Both the position numbers and the translations under genes were made by a program. Below, piece by piece: positions 36,539 through 49,532 of a stretch of DNA of 64,000 bases; positions within the stretch are counted from its first letter, which is position 1, and every line of letters begins with the position of its first letter. The stretch covers positions 15,430,727 to 15,494,726 of the forward strand of contig CM056743.1 in assembly GCA_029851415.1 (NCBI GenBank), in the 5' to 3' direction. Below the pieces are notes generated by a model, which saw only the letters and a program-made list of their open reading frames with translations, did not search any database and was not told the DNA's origin. Source of the stretch: Eretmocerus hayati (lineage: Eukaryota > Arthropoda > Insecta > Hymenoptera > Aphelinidae).

Positions 36539-37503
36539 TATGGGCGATTCCGCGCAAAATGTTAACTTTGGGGGTCAAATTTGTCCTTTTGGCTCGTTTT
36601 CTACCCTTTTGATTATTCAACTTCTACTCATCCCCTGGTCTTTTTGGAGATAAAATGATGATTATACCAGGTGGGGTATCGTTATGACAAATGATCTTGA
36701 GCCCAGCAATGCCCTTATCATTCATGCGATTGACGCTAGATCAATATTGCGTTTTATCGAGGACCATGGAATGTGACATTTCGACCTTTAAATTCATCTC
36801 ACGAGCTCGGATCAACTCGGATCGACTTGGCTGAATATATACCCTTTAGTACCATCAAACTACATGAGAAAAGAGCAGGATTGAGTCATTGGAGTTATTG
36901 ACACGCTCGAATCCATATGCCATGGAATGTGACATATTTTTTGTCCCTTAAAAAAAATGAGCATATATTGGCTCTGCTGGCCGAATCATTTCAAACTAAC
37001 GGCTACGAAACACTGGGAAATGCTACCCTAACCCAAATGGAATGAGATGCCACCCGGGAGAAAAGCTTCCGATATCACAGAAAAGCTCGGGAGGGTGTTA
37101 TAGGGGTGCCATGGAATATCACATGGTTTTCCAGGACAAGATGTTCGCCTTGGTTACACCACGATAAACTCGAGCGGGGGCTTGCATTTGTGCGTGAATT
37201 TACTCCTTCAAATATAGGCTTCCGAATGGTGTGTCGCGAGAATGCAATATATTTCGTCACATAGCAAGATTATGACCATGGAGGAGGTGGGGTTGAAAAA
37301 AGGACAAGCCAAAAACCCTGTTTCTGAGCATAAACTAATTTCTAGAGCACGAAAAACATCCAATATCGCCACTCAAAACTATCCTCGTAAGTCCTAAATA
37401 CTGGTGTTCAATGCACCAAATTTTTTTATCGGACCTATCTTACACCATTTGGAAATGGCAGCTCAGGACATCAAAGTTAACACTTTGCGCGGAATCGCCC
37501 ACA
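36539..37503. mobile_element. 965 bp TA-flanked element (mariner-type ends) with internal repeats
   Basis: Terminal inverted repeats of about 28 bp, TRTGGGCGATTCCGCGCAAA followed by RTGTTAACTTT, at 36539 and 37503, with TA on both sides (36537-36538 and 37504-37505). Internally CCATGGAATGTGACAT recurs at about 36767 and 36920 and, diverged, at about 37110 (CCATGGAATATCACAT). There is no transposase frame, so it is a non-autonomous element. Confidence 0.8.
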
Positions 37504-37758
37504 TAGTGTACAAACTCTGGAGCACCTTATTTCTATCGGTATTTTTGATCGTGAGAGCTCGGGATTAGAATTATTCCAGTGAATTTCAGATTTTTAGAGA
37601 ATATCCTAGTCCTTATTTGTTTTTCTGTTGTGCATTAAACCCGCATCCTCAATCCTTGTGTGGAATCATTTTGTGAAACCTACCATTTCGAGTGAGTTTC
37701 GAATCATCACCAGAGCCATCAGGAGAGATCCTCAGCGAAAATCAGATTAGTGTCAGTA

Positions 37759-37821
37759 GAGAATTGAGCCTTGACCTCCCACGTTAAAGGTCAAGGCCTT
37801 ATTCACGGAGCCATGGTGGTT
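37759..37821 (-). repeat. Degenerate tRNA-derived SINE head
   Basis: On the minus strand ACCATGGCTCCGTGAATAAGG resembles an A-box region, and GGGAGGTC then AAGGCTCAATTCTC follow as a T-arm and B-box remnant. The layout is like the SINE heads at 3839 and 24140. Confidence 0.35.
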
Positions 37822-40800
37822 CCTTGATATTCCGACCATTTGCTGGGGGAACCAATTCTTTGAAAACGTAGAATTATTACTGTTCTGGTCCAGAGCTATC
37901 GATTTGTAGTATTTTAGTCAAGTCTCGTCGAGTTATGCAATTTTTTTCTGTTCTACGATTCCGTACGTACTCCGTCAAAGTTCATCGATATAAATTGCCG
38001 AAAGCCACTCTGAAACATGGTACATGTGCATATTGACAAAATTTTTCATTTTTAGAAACCTTACAGTATTCATTTTTCACATGCTTCGTATGATTTTGAT
38101 ACCCAGCACCGTACATATTGAGAAATTTCATCAGCTTTGCACTCGTATGGTTGATGATTAGACAGTTAGTAGAGTGAAGAACTGCTGTCCTGAAGCAATC
38201 TTTAATCAAATACGATTCTGGAATTGACTTGTGAAAACTGTTGATGAATAAAGCAAAGTAGGATTTAGCAGTGCGCCGTGTCCAAATACTCGCAGTAGTT
38301 CTTGTACTGTCTTGTTGCATTACTAATCCGAGTGATTCATCAAACAAATTCTGCGCTGAATCGAATGCTTGTGAAAGAGGGTGAGAGTAGAAAGAAGAGA
38401 GGAAAGGGTAGTGGCATTCAAAGGATTTATCCGTTTGGCGTTTTGCTCGAAATCCCTAGAAAATACAGCAGCACGGATGCAGAGTAAAGAGATGTTGCTC
38501 GCGGATGTCGTGACCTCTTGAATAGCTCGACGTGCGATGCATTTCTGAATTGGGTTGCCTCCAAACATACACACAGTTACACAAGGGCATCGAATCGTGA
38601 CTGTTCTTTTGTTGCAATGGCTTAATCCTCGAGCTTTCAGCTTCCTCTTATCCTAGGGTCTCTAAAGGTGCTATATTGCTTCCCTTTACTCTAGTTCAAA
38701 CTCAACACACTGGGTCCTCATGATGTCACTCTGGGCGTGGATCCTTTTTCAAACATGGACGTGTGCATCGCACTCCTATTTTCAATGAATAATGTTTGCG
38801 ACTTGATTTACTCTCCGGCTAATCGTGTGAGTGGAAAATTTCACAAAACGTCGAGAAAATTTTCAGAAATTCCAAGACTCTAAGTCACAGTAACAACATC
38901 AGGAACAACTCATAGACCTGATGCATAAATCAAGAGTTCGCAAGTTTGCAAACTCGGTATAACTCATTAGCTTGACTAACCAGCGTTGAATTTTGAGGTA
39001 AAGATAAATTACGAAATATGGCTTCTAAATCATAAACATACAAACATTAGCAAAAATGGCAACTTTGAATCTCACGAACAATAACTCGTGATGTCGCATC
39101 AAAAGACCAGCCAATGAATCTCATTAAGTTCTTCAGCGCATCGTAAATTCTGCTATTCCATATTTGTTTACGGCTCATTCACGTACTTCGCAAGTATGTA
39201 AACTCCTGGAATTACTCAGAATCTTGAAATTATCGTGAATTCAAAACTTATCAACTCACTAAAGAATTAACCTCGGTGGAAGATCGACCGATCAGATTTT
39301 GACCAAACTTGGTAGAAAAGTGTATTTGTATGTCAACTGAACACAGTGGGAATTTCACGAGTCTCGGTTGCCCCTGGAGTCAAATCATCAGCATTAACAT
39401 TTTTGGGGGTTAAGCGTGGTATCTTATAGGGCATGGCGTTGACTGTTGAACTATAGAATACTGGCCGATTAGTTTCCATCCTAATTACATATATTTGTAG
39501 ATAGTAACACGAAGAAAGCACTTGAAGTTTTATTTGGCATGCCGTTTTATTTCGAGTTTTAGTTGGCTTACATGAAAATTTCGATCAATTTTCAGCTCGA
39601 AGTCACAAAGACAAGTTCCATCAGGTCCGACGGCTCTCGGACAGACGCGCTCCGGTCATCTGATACCACACCGCCTACACAACGCCACGCAGCTCCAACG
39701 CCAAGCCTGTGAAAATTTGTACACGATCGTGGCCCGGTCTTCACGATGGATGCATCTTTGTCAAATCATTTCATCTCAGTGTAGTGCATAATGGACAAGT
39801 GTGTTATTGTATTTTTTATGTTCCGAGCATCGGCAGGCACGGTATCATTCGATGTCAAATCGATTTGTCTCATTTGAATTCCTGTGCTCGCTCCTGCTTC
39901 CACGAAACAATCTATCAAGTGGGGAACTGAAATTCATTCGGTTCCAAGTGTCAAATCATCCAACGAAGTGACAATCCATGCATTCTCAATGCTTTCCACA
40001 ATAAAACGGAACAATTTCCCAGATGTTTTCACACCAAGGTGTGCAGTGAAACCTCGTGTGGTGCGTGCAAATTTCGGGAGCTTGCGCGTTTGGGAGCTTT
40101 GATGGATGCACCCCATCTAGTCCTTTGGCCATCGGGCCTTCAAATGGATCTAAACCATACAATGGCACTCCGCGCCATCAATAGAATCATTTCAGCTCCC
40201 TTCTGACGTTATTCACCCGTCGCATAAAGATTTGAGCACTATCCGCCTAGGCAACGAACCACACGGTCTCGTTGTCATTGACGGTTGCACGATAGACGTC
40301 TCATATACTCGACGTTCTTTCTGCACGAGTCGGGTACTGTCAACATAGAACACTTCCACTTCCCAGCTTGTCCTGGATCAATTTGTTTTTTCAGTGGAAA
40401 CAATTAATCAATAATTTCCAAAGATTTATCATTTTCCGGCAATATTAAGTCCTCCGTTGAAATTTAATCTTTCTAATCCGGTGGATTTGCAGAACCAGCG
40501 GTATGAAAGTCACATTGCCAATATCAGTAGCAATATTTTAGAGCTGTACTCAGTGATACAGAGAAGCTACTGACGTCACCATTATTCATGAGCAAGTTTT
40601 GTTCAAGGGTAAATCGACTTAGTGAACAGGACTCGCATTTCTAGATTTGGATTCAGCTATTATTCCGATCGATTCCTTCGATAGACCCATACACAAATCA
40701 GATTTGAGTCCCATCTCTTTGTTCAGAGCAATATTCTCGTGGGTTTTTGTGAACATAATTGGGAAGAAATCAGTTTTCCGTTTAGATTGATGCCGAATGG

Positions 40801-43800
40801 AGTAATGGCTATGCCTAATTACTCAGACCGTGGAGAGTGTTCAAGGATGTTATAAGCAATTATATGGCCATTACTCCTGATCGGAACCTCAACCGAAGTG
40901 AAACTGCTCACAGAGAGGAATATTTTCATCAATTTCGCTCAAAATCGATATCTACAGGGGTGACTTGGAGCCCTCGGGATGAGTTAAGAATTCTACTTCG
41001 TATTTGCATGGCAATCTTGAATTGAGGAATTGTTTTCCCCGCTCAGAGGTCAGGGGCCCAAAGTAGTGGTGGAACATTTTCCAGGGGGTCCCTAGGAACT
41101 GTCCATGGATGCTCCGGAGAATCGAACTTTGGAGTCTATTTGGAACTTTGAACGAATATTCCACCAAGGCTCCCAATAAGAAACGCGTTCCTTATGGAAC
41201 TCATAAGATGATTCCGGTATTTCTATTGCTCCCTTCAGATATTTCCCAAGAAATCTCTTGTGAGAAGACATCGAAATGCTACGCAAGGTATTTGGCACGA
41301 GTTCCTGGGAAGGCCCCCTAGATTTTTCGACCCAATACCACTCTCATACTTCAGAATGACCCTGAAAGAGTGGATAACACTGGTCAGATTTCATACGTGA
41401 ACGCAAATACAATTTCGATTATGACCTCACTGTGCGAGTGGACTGTTACCAGACTCATAAATTCTGAATCTTGATCGTGGTAAAGTATTAGTAAATCTTG
41501 AGGCCACGGTGAATTTAATTCTCAAATGGGAAGATTCTCTAATCAATTGCCACCTTGATAAAGAACTCTATGATTATTCTCACAAGCATCTGCCTCTATA
41601 GAAAGTCTGATACAATGCTCTTATTTCAACATCCTGACTCCCAAATTTCTAGTGATGTGGATCTCATTCCATTCATTTGTCAGATAGGATGATATTACAT
41701 ATCATATAGGTTCACAAAGGAGAAAAATGAGAAATGAGAGAGGGTGGAAGCATTTATTTACAAGCTCTTTCTCATCAAGAATGGAGAAGAGAATGGATAA
41801 ACAGCACAAACAAAGAGCATATGATTGCTTTGCTAACTTGATCCCACAATTTTGGAGGGTAGAAATTGTCTTGCCAACAATATGCTTGTGTCAAAGTTTG
41901 CATGTTTACGGGTGGTTGTTTTGCACTGTAGACCATGCCACTTTTCTTCTCAACTTGTTCGGGGTATCCGTACGGATGTCTCGTATACATACACGACCTC
42001 AAAACTTTCCATTATACCAAGTTTCTACATGTTTTGCTTCATCCGTATCAACGGTGGCGTACGTTGTTTGTTCTTGTATATAATGACTGAGATATTTTCT
42101 TTACGTAACTTTATAACACATACGTTTTGGTGGTTTTATATCCCTCCTGATTACTCAATACTCATCAAGATGATTCATCGAAAACATCAATGGAGCCTAG
42201 GATGCTTTGACTTCCTATCGTTTGTTTTATTTCTATGCGATGCTCTTGATTCACAGCGTTCAAGATTTTGAGAGTTATCATAGTCATAGAGCAGGATAAA
42301 GGCGAAGGAGGAACCTTCAAGTTTTTCTCAAATGAATTCGATCATTGAACTCATACTGTAATCAGGGAGGAGTGGATTATAATACAAAATTTGCATCCAC
42401 AACAATGCAACGGGTGATTTGCAGCACGCCAAAATGGAAAGAAAGCCATTCAAATCAGGATAAAAGCTGCCGGTAGTGAGAAAATGCGAGGAAAATGGCT
42501 AATTTGAAATTTTTATGTGGGAGAACATGTAATATATTGCAAATTTATAACGTATACTCGACAGTTGGTTGAGTGAAGTATTATGAAGTGTATGGAACGT
42601 TGCAGCATAGGTAACTGAATTTTCTCTTACGACGATGAAAAGATGAAGAGCGATCAGCGCTTCTACTCTGTATGCCAGTGCATGTTCATAATGAATAGAA
42701 CATATGCGATAGTACGGGAGACAAGTTTTCAATGGTGAAACTGGATGCAAAACGAGCCATCGAATGTAACATTATTATCCATATAAAACAAGACATCAAT
42801 AGCAAACTCAGATTCCCAGTATATACATACATCTCAGGAAACATTGAAAGATTGGAAAGGATCAGGGATCGGCTAGGTTCACGAAAGTCATAACCGTGGT
42901 GCAATCCAATATCTTTTAATTCATTCAATCAGTTTTGAAGCTATATTCAAAGGCTTCAAAAAGATTTTTTTCACGTAAGAATTTAATTCATCAGTCAAGC
43001 AATACCAGTTGGATAAAGTAAGAAAATCCATATTCAAGTAGAAAACTTTGACAAAATTTATCTTCGGCCTCATTCGTTGAAATTATTAGCAGTTATGTAT
43101 ATCGTCTATCTTAATTTTATGAGTATGAATACTCTCTAGATATTGGAAATCGGGCGTTTGAATTGGCGTGTTTATCAAACGTAACATCTTTCCTGATAGC
43201 GAAAAGTTGGAAATTAAATAGTCGACGGAAATTCGAGAAAGCTGATGAGGGTGAGTGGGTCGGGTAAATATCGGAGTTGCGACCAATTACGCTACTCAAT
43301 TAATACAAACTTCCAGTTTCGATGCAAAGTCAAGTTGCTAAATCGAGTCAAATGGTAGAGGAGCGTCTGCTTCCAAGTTGTACATCCAACCAAGTTTAGA
43401 AGTAGCGAGCGGAAATGAAATAAATATCACGAGGAGCTGCTAAAAGTTGACGTGGCAAACACTCCCCTGGGCTTGAAAGAGTAGAGATTACGAAATATGT
43501 ATACGAATACCACTGCATTCAATACTGTGAAGTTCGGGAAATTTGATCAGACGTGCTACTCATGCACTTTTATGGTTACATGGGATGCAAAGTATTTATT
43601 CTAGAAAAATCCGCAGTAATCCGTACTGGCTTTCGGATCAATACTCAAAAATCACAAAGATTGAGTCTACAGGGGGTGGGGACGGGGTAGAAAACCTTCT
43701 TTGCCTACTTTTCAAGTCTTTACTTTCTTCTCTAGTGATAAAGAGACCCTCTGATAGGTAAAAAGATTCTGCAAAAAATGTTGGGAGGTAAGGTACACAA

Positions 43801-44232
43801 TACGCCGAATATAATATATTATGCCAAGCTTGAAAATCTACTTTTAGTGATGAATTTATGAATTGCCTCTCAAATTTCCAATTGGACGACGCACGGATGA
43901 GCTTATTACCGAGCGATTCATATATAATGATGGAACCTATAATTATACGAAATTGTATGCTCCGGGTGAATCTTGCATTATCACGAGATCAAGAGATGAA
44001 ACACTGAATTATCCATTTTCTGCTGTGACGAAACTAGACCCTTCATCACTGTTCATACACTGCTAAAAAAAACTTATCTCAACATCCCCACTCCTCAGCC
44101 TTTCAAGATCAAAACCCTAGGAAAGGATTCTAGCGATACCAAACACAACTCCTTCCTCAAAACTACCAAAATTTATGTCCATTATTTGATGGGAAATATT
44201 TGATTGAATGATGAGTTGCTGTATCAACTTAC
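37822..44232. other. Unassigned stretch, probably intron or 3' flank of the dpr gene in part
   Basis: It lies downstream of the last dpr exon found. That exon ends mid-codon at a donor, so at least one further exon must lie here or beyond. None could be identified by reading. Frames at 37982-38347 (121 codons, minus) and 41727-42271 (plus) have no domain. About 41086-41325 has weakly matching ends (CTAGGAACTG / CAGGAACTC inverted), too weak to call. Confidence 0.4.
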
Positions 44233-44411
44233 CATTCAGCACGTGTACGAGGACACTAGCCGACTCGGCTGTAGAGGGAGCACAAGTGTAATTGCCCGAA
44301 TCGATGGGTAGTGCTCGAGATATCAGCAACTTTGACGTCCGAGTCTGTTTTTCCGTTACGACGCTGATTCCACCACGCTGACTGTAGTTTATGACATTTT
44401 CGCCTTTGTAC
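44233..44411 (-). CDS. dpr exon D: second half of Ig2
   Basis: The acceptor TTGACAG and donor AATG|GTAAGTTG bound 179 nt. The exon supplies the last base of the Trp codon, then YKGENVINYSQRGG, ISVVTEKQTRTSKLLISRAL, DSGNYTCAPSTAESAS and VLVHVLNG. It ends in phase 1, so a C-terminal exon must follow. Confidence 0.93.
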
Positions 44412-47400
44412 CTGTCAATTTTAAACGTAGGGAAAGTTATATCGGTAGAACATTGATTCAAGATATGATTCCGGCTCAAGAGACTTCTGAGTGTATTTTG
44501 AATTACTCCAAATGAATTTTTTTCCTTAGGCTCTCGTGAGAATTTTCCTGTAATAAAATTCAGCGATGGCAGTTTGAGTTCCATTCGATCAGTTTTGGAA
44601 ACATCGAGATTCCTCTTAGTTGGATATGAAATTCTGCAGGATCCATTGATTAGTCATGTATGGTAGACTTGTATTTGCTTAAGATAGGGTGCTTGAAAGA
44701 AACTCGTTCATGAGAATTCAGATTGGAGATACGATTAAAAGAACTCCGCAACCGAATACATTGATTTTGGCTCCGAGTGATTATCGATGAAAGGGTGAAG
44801 GTAGATTACTTAGAACACGCTGATCATGAGTTGGACGGAATAAAAAGAGATCCAATTCGACGATCTCGAAATAGTTCAACCTGGAAACTCTTATTCATGT
44901 CTATAACGAGCGAATGCTAATCTTTGGCCCCTGTATTAGTCTTCGTGGGCGTTAGTGGATGTGTTACTCTTCTTAAAGGCGTCAATATCATAACTGGGTT
45001 CAATACGTTGCTAGCTGCTAGTCACCACAGCGTTCGAATGCATTAAGGCCAGTCCGTAGTGCTTACACTTGCTCACTACTCCATAGATGGCGCCACGGTG
45101 ATTTGCATAGCGTAATTCCAACAATATTTAGCAAACACTTTTTGGACCAAATTATATTGAGTCAGCGCGCTTCCCAATAAAATTTCCAATCATTTGAGCT
45201 TGGTCGCGTCTCAAAATTCGCGATATATTTTGCGAGATTTGGAAAATGGCAAAGTGCATGACAGCGTGGTTCCTACGATGCGGCAGCGACAGCTCAAGAT
45301 TGCGGTTTTCCAAATCCTGCAAAATATATGCCGGATTTTGAGACGCAACAAAGCTCAAATGATTGGAAATTTTATTGGGAAGCGCGCTGACTCAATGATT
45401 TGGTCCGAAAAGTGTTTGCAATTATTTAAAAATTAGATATTGTTTGAAAACCTGCATGTACTCCGGTGCGTGTCTGGTTGCGGTATTGCGGGGACTACGG
45501 ACTGGCCTCAAGAACAACGTACCGGAACACCCAAAAATCTGAGTTTTCCCGTTGGAATATATCAAAATTGGTGCTAAGGAACTGTTTTCGCTCTATTAAA
45601 TTCATGATTAGCGTGTTCTGATCCACCACTCCCCCAAGTTTTTTCAATTATCTACTCGAAGTCAAAGTCAATGTGCTTGTTGCGGAAATCATTGGAATGG
45701 AGTTGATTTTCATAGGTATTCTGTGGTTGAAAATTTCATATTTTTTCGAGATAATTTCAAAAAGTCAATGTGTATCACTTTATAATGCAACGACTTCACT
45801 AACTCCATATGACTCATATAAAATACTCTTTCCGCGCTGGTAAGCTCTACACGAAAATAGTGTGAGTCAGTTTAAAATCCTTGCAAGGACAATTTTGGTA
45901 TTTTGAAGTCTGTTTTTCCCCCAAAGTTTTTTTTTGTAACGTGACATCAGACAGATTTCAATTTCTATAAAGTCGTAATGATTTTCAAAAAAGCAATCAC
46001 TGACAAAAACATAATGGAAATTACCGGACCGTTTGATCAGAATGTGAAATTGACTTACATCGCTCCATTTTGAAATAATCGGGTGGCACTTTGTTGAGCA
46101 TTGATTCAGGGAGATATAAGATCATGGATTGGATCAATCTTTTAGAAAAATTTTTGATTGCGAAAATCCGAGAACCATTGTTCATGCAACAACAGACTCC
46201 GGGATTCCGAGAAAAGAAGTTAGATATGTCGTACAAACGTTTGTTTAGAAAGTAGTTAGAGAACACGAGATTAGAAACAGGAGGGGGTGGAGCAAGAATC
46301 AAAAAATACTGCAAGAAGAAGACAACAGACGTAACTACGACACGCGAATAAGTTCAGAGAGAATAATTATCAGAGCAAGACGACAATGCAAACTTTCGAA
46401 TAAAACTTGGGATGAGTTTCGACTCTGGCTGTTTCTGCTTGACCTCCGGACGACATAAAATAAGTCTGAAAAAAATAATGGCAGGGGTTGAAGAGGTTGT
46501 GCACGACTTGTGACAGTTTATTCTCGTCCTAATTTTGAGCAGACAAAAACTTTTTGGTCTTGGCTCTTCATTTTTATTTCCAAATCCTACTCTCTCATAA
46601 TGTAGAGTAGGCGAGGATTCCTGGGGGTCTCAATCTTATAGTTTGTGGAAGAATATCAACAAAAACTTAGATGACGATTACTACAGTTGTTATGAAAATG
46701 TCATACTATGTGAAACTTCATTCACTGAGATTGTTAGATGCGATCAAACTCACCAGAAAATGAAAGACGGCGGATCGGGTGTCTCCAACACAACGCAGTT
46801 TAATTTTATGTCACTCCCACTCTTGACATACAGCTCAGAGTTACCTTGGATTCGAGCTTTTGACACTGCAACAATCAATATTTCAATTACAAGCTTCACC
46901 TTTGCCTTCTTGTAAGAGGTGAAAATTGACCTGCCAACTACACGAGAATTCATTTTATCAACGCCATCTTCTAACTGATCTAAATACGAAATGAGTGAGC
47001 AAGCTACCAGTTAATCGATATCTGTCTTCCTGATTCTACTATGATTATTTTGGATTCTCACGAGGAGTTGATTCATGTCAACTGGTCGTTAAAGGAATAA
47101 AGGAACAACTTCTCTGAGATACGGGGTCTTGCTGGAAATCTGTAAATAAACTCCCTAATTAGACGAGTGAAGAGAGATAAGGGGACGTGGACTGCTAATG
47201 AGCATCTTTGGAGTATCTTATTAACAGATGCTCAAAGCCCAGAAGTCAACACTAAAACTCGGGACTTGAAATTTTCTCAAAACTCGAAGCCTGTTATACT
47301 TTGGAAAACTTGTCTTGCAAACTATTAATCCATATCTACATTCTATCGTTATCGGTATAAAGTTCGATCCCAGGTAAGAGTTTTCCCGATTCTTATTCCA

Positions 47401-49494
47401 CAGGCATGATCACTACAGTGTATCACAAATATATTAAAAAATCGAGCTCAGTACTGTATTAGTCATCTTGAGATGAATCAGAATTCTTGCAATTATATTG
47501 AAGCTGTGTCACAAAAATGTGCATAGTCTCTCTGCACTAATTTACATACAAATGTGTCTGGCCAAATTCACGTACCAGGTTTGAGCTGGTATGATGCAAG
47601 ATATGAGGCATTCACTGCACAGCCAGGCAGACGGCTCGAGACCGGTAAGCCTCATACACGGCTACGTATTACTTGTACCAACATATTAAATGCGGAGCTT
47701 TCATTTATTACTCAGAACGCCGACCTCATCATATATATATTTCATGCCCTCTTCACGGATACCACAATTACTGATGATCAAGATGAGTTCTAGAAATATC
47801 ACTCCAGGCTGGTTGAAAAACAATTCCAGTGTTTCTTGTAACTAGTGGAATGATCTTCGGTTACAATCAGTGCAACGCCTATAGAGATTCAGCAATGCAA
47901 GTTTGTTCCTTTTCCTTCAACATTGCTCGGAAAGGGCGATATTAGAAAACGATGGCAGAAATGACAAAACTTCACAAAGTGACACGGGAGCCACTTGATC
48001 ATTTTCATTGAACCGCAAAATATGGTAAATAGATTGCACTTAAGGGTGCAAAATACAAGAAGAGGAAGCGAATCAGGCTCAGCCTAGGGGAAACTAAGGG
48101 GAGTCATCGGTCGATACTCACGAAATGAATTCGGTTGCTTGCAAAGATTGGTAAGCGCAGCCACTGGACGTCAGTGATTTTGAATTCCTTGAGATTGGCT
48201 GGACAAAAAGTATGGTAACGCAAAATTGCAACGTCATCTTCGTCGAGCAAGCCATTTAATTCCTCCAAAGACGCGTTCTTACTCGCAAAGATGGATGAAA
48301 AAAGTTTGAATCGGCACGCACGTTGCACTGTTAAGATTTGAATTTGATGGATATGGGCAAATCTCACGAAGTATGCGGTTTGTTCGAACCGGCCTATTTT
48401 CACGTTGTCAGAAGAACAGTTGCGTTTTTTCCGCAGCTCGCATTAAATCACTTTGAAGATCCACTCATATTTAACAGTTCTGCATCATTCAGAAGTCTAT
48501 TACTTGCTTTTGGAAGGTACTGGGAGACGCTTCTTCGTGACAAAATCGCATTTTTCGACCGAACAGGCGCATCATTCTCTCACGCTTTAGCTCGCCACAG
48601 GCGGGGCGGTTCACCGATCGGTCTGAAAATTGGATATATGATGGATTATAATGTGGAGAAACATATAATTTTCGCCTAAGGCTGTGCCTATTGATGCGTC
48701 AGAGTGGCGATGATTCGTTGGAGCGAACTCCGATTTTACATTTTTTCCTGTATCGCTCTTGTATGGATCAGCACCCAGGGCGTCGAATATATCGTATCTG
48801 TAGAAACGACATCTTATTCCACATCCAAAAACCTACAAATCTAGCCCAAGAATGATAGTGTGCTCGATTTCGCACGACGATGCGGCTTAAAATGAGAAAA
48901 GTTAGTTTTGCGTGAATGGGGTCAAAAACATCGTTTTTCGTGTAGCACACGAATATTTCGATTCCTTTGGGATTGATACCACGTGTAAACTGATATTTGT
49001 ACCCCCAAAAAATGGCTGTGAGAATTGCCGCTACTACAGCCTCATCTTGGTCGTGATGCGAGGCTCGTGAGGATTGACAAATAACGAAAATGGGCGTTTT
49101 GGCGGCTGAGACGCATCTTCATTTTGTACCACAGACCTCCAGAAGACACTATAAACTATTGAACTCATCCCTTTCCTCTATTCCAACACCGAGAATGCCA
49201 TGTATCCACATATACATGTGCCAATTAGAACAACGGAAATATGAGGACGTAAAATCTTCTATTCCCTCACAAATCCACGGCGGAGCTCCAAAGTGATTAA
49301 CGCAAGTATTTCATCATTTTTCGAGCATTACTTGGACCAAATAAAAGTTCATGGGAGGTGTGCTGCCATCCTGGAAATTTTCGAAATTTCAAAGTCGAAA
49401 TCGCATACTTCCTGAGATTTGCCCATATACAAGGAATGTGGCGTTGGAATTGGTGACTCGCGACTCGCGGTCAACCGTCTGCTACACACGTGAA

Positions 49495-49532
<38 letters not shown>

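Noticed and set aside
37982..38347. 121-codon minus-strand frame
   Set aside because: No recognisable domain, promoter or splice sites, and typical of chance open phase.
39600..40390. Possible decayed retroelement protease region
   Set aside because: A few phrases resemble BEL/Pao-type protease surroundings, but frames are broken by several stops and no diagnostic Asp-Ser/Thr-Gly motif is present.
41086..41325. Possible short foldback with CTAGGAACTG-like ends
   Set aside because: Only about 25 imperfect bases match inverted and no target duplication is visible.
42499..42928. Hydrophobic minus-strand frames as the dpr C-terminal exon
   Set aside because: Neither shows a phase-1 acceptor followed by the Glu-His/Pro-rich start typical after LNG; evidence too weak.
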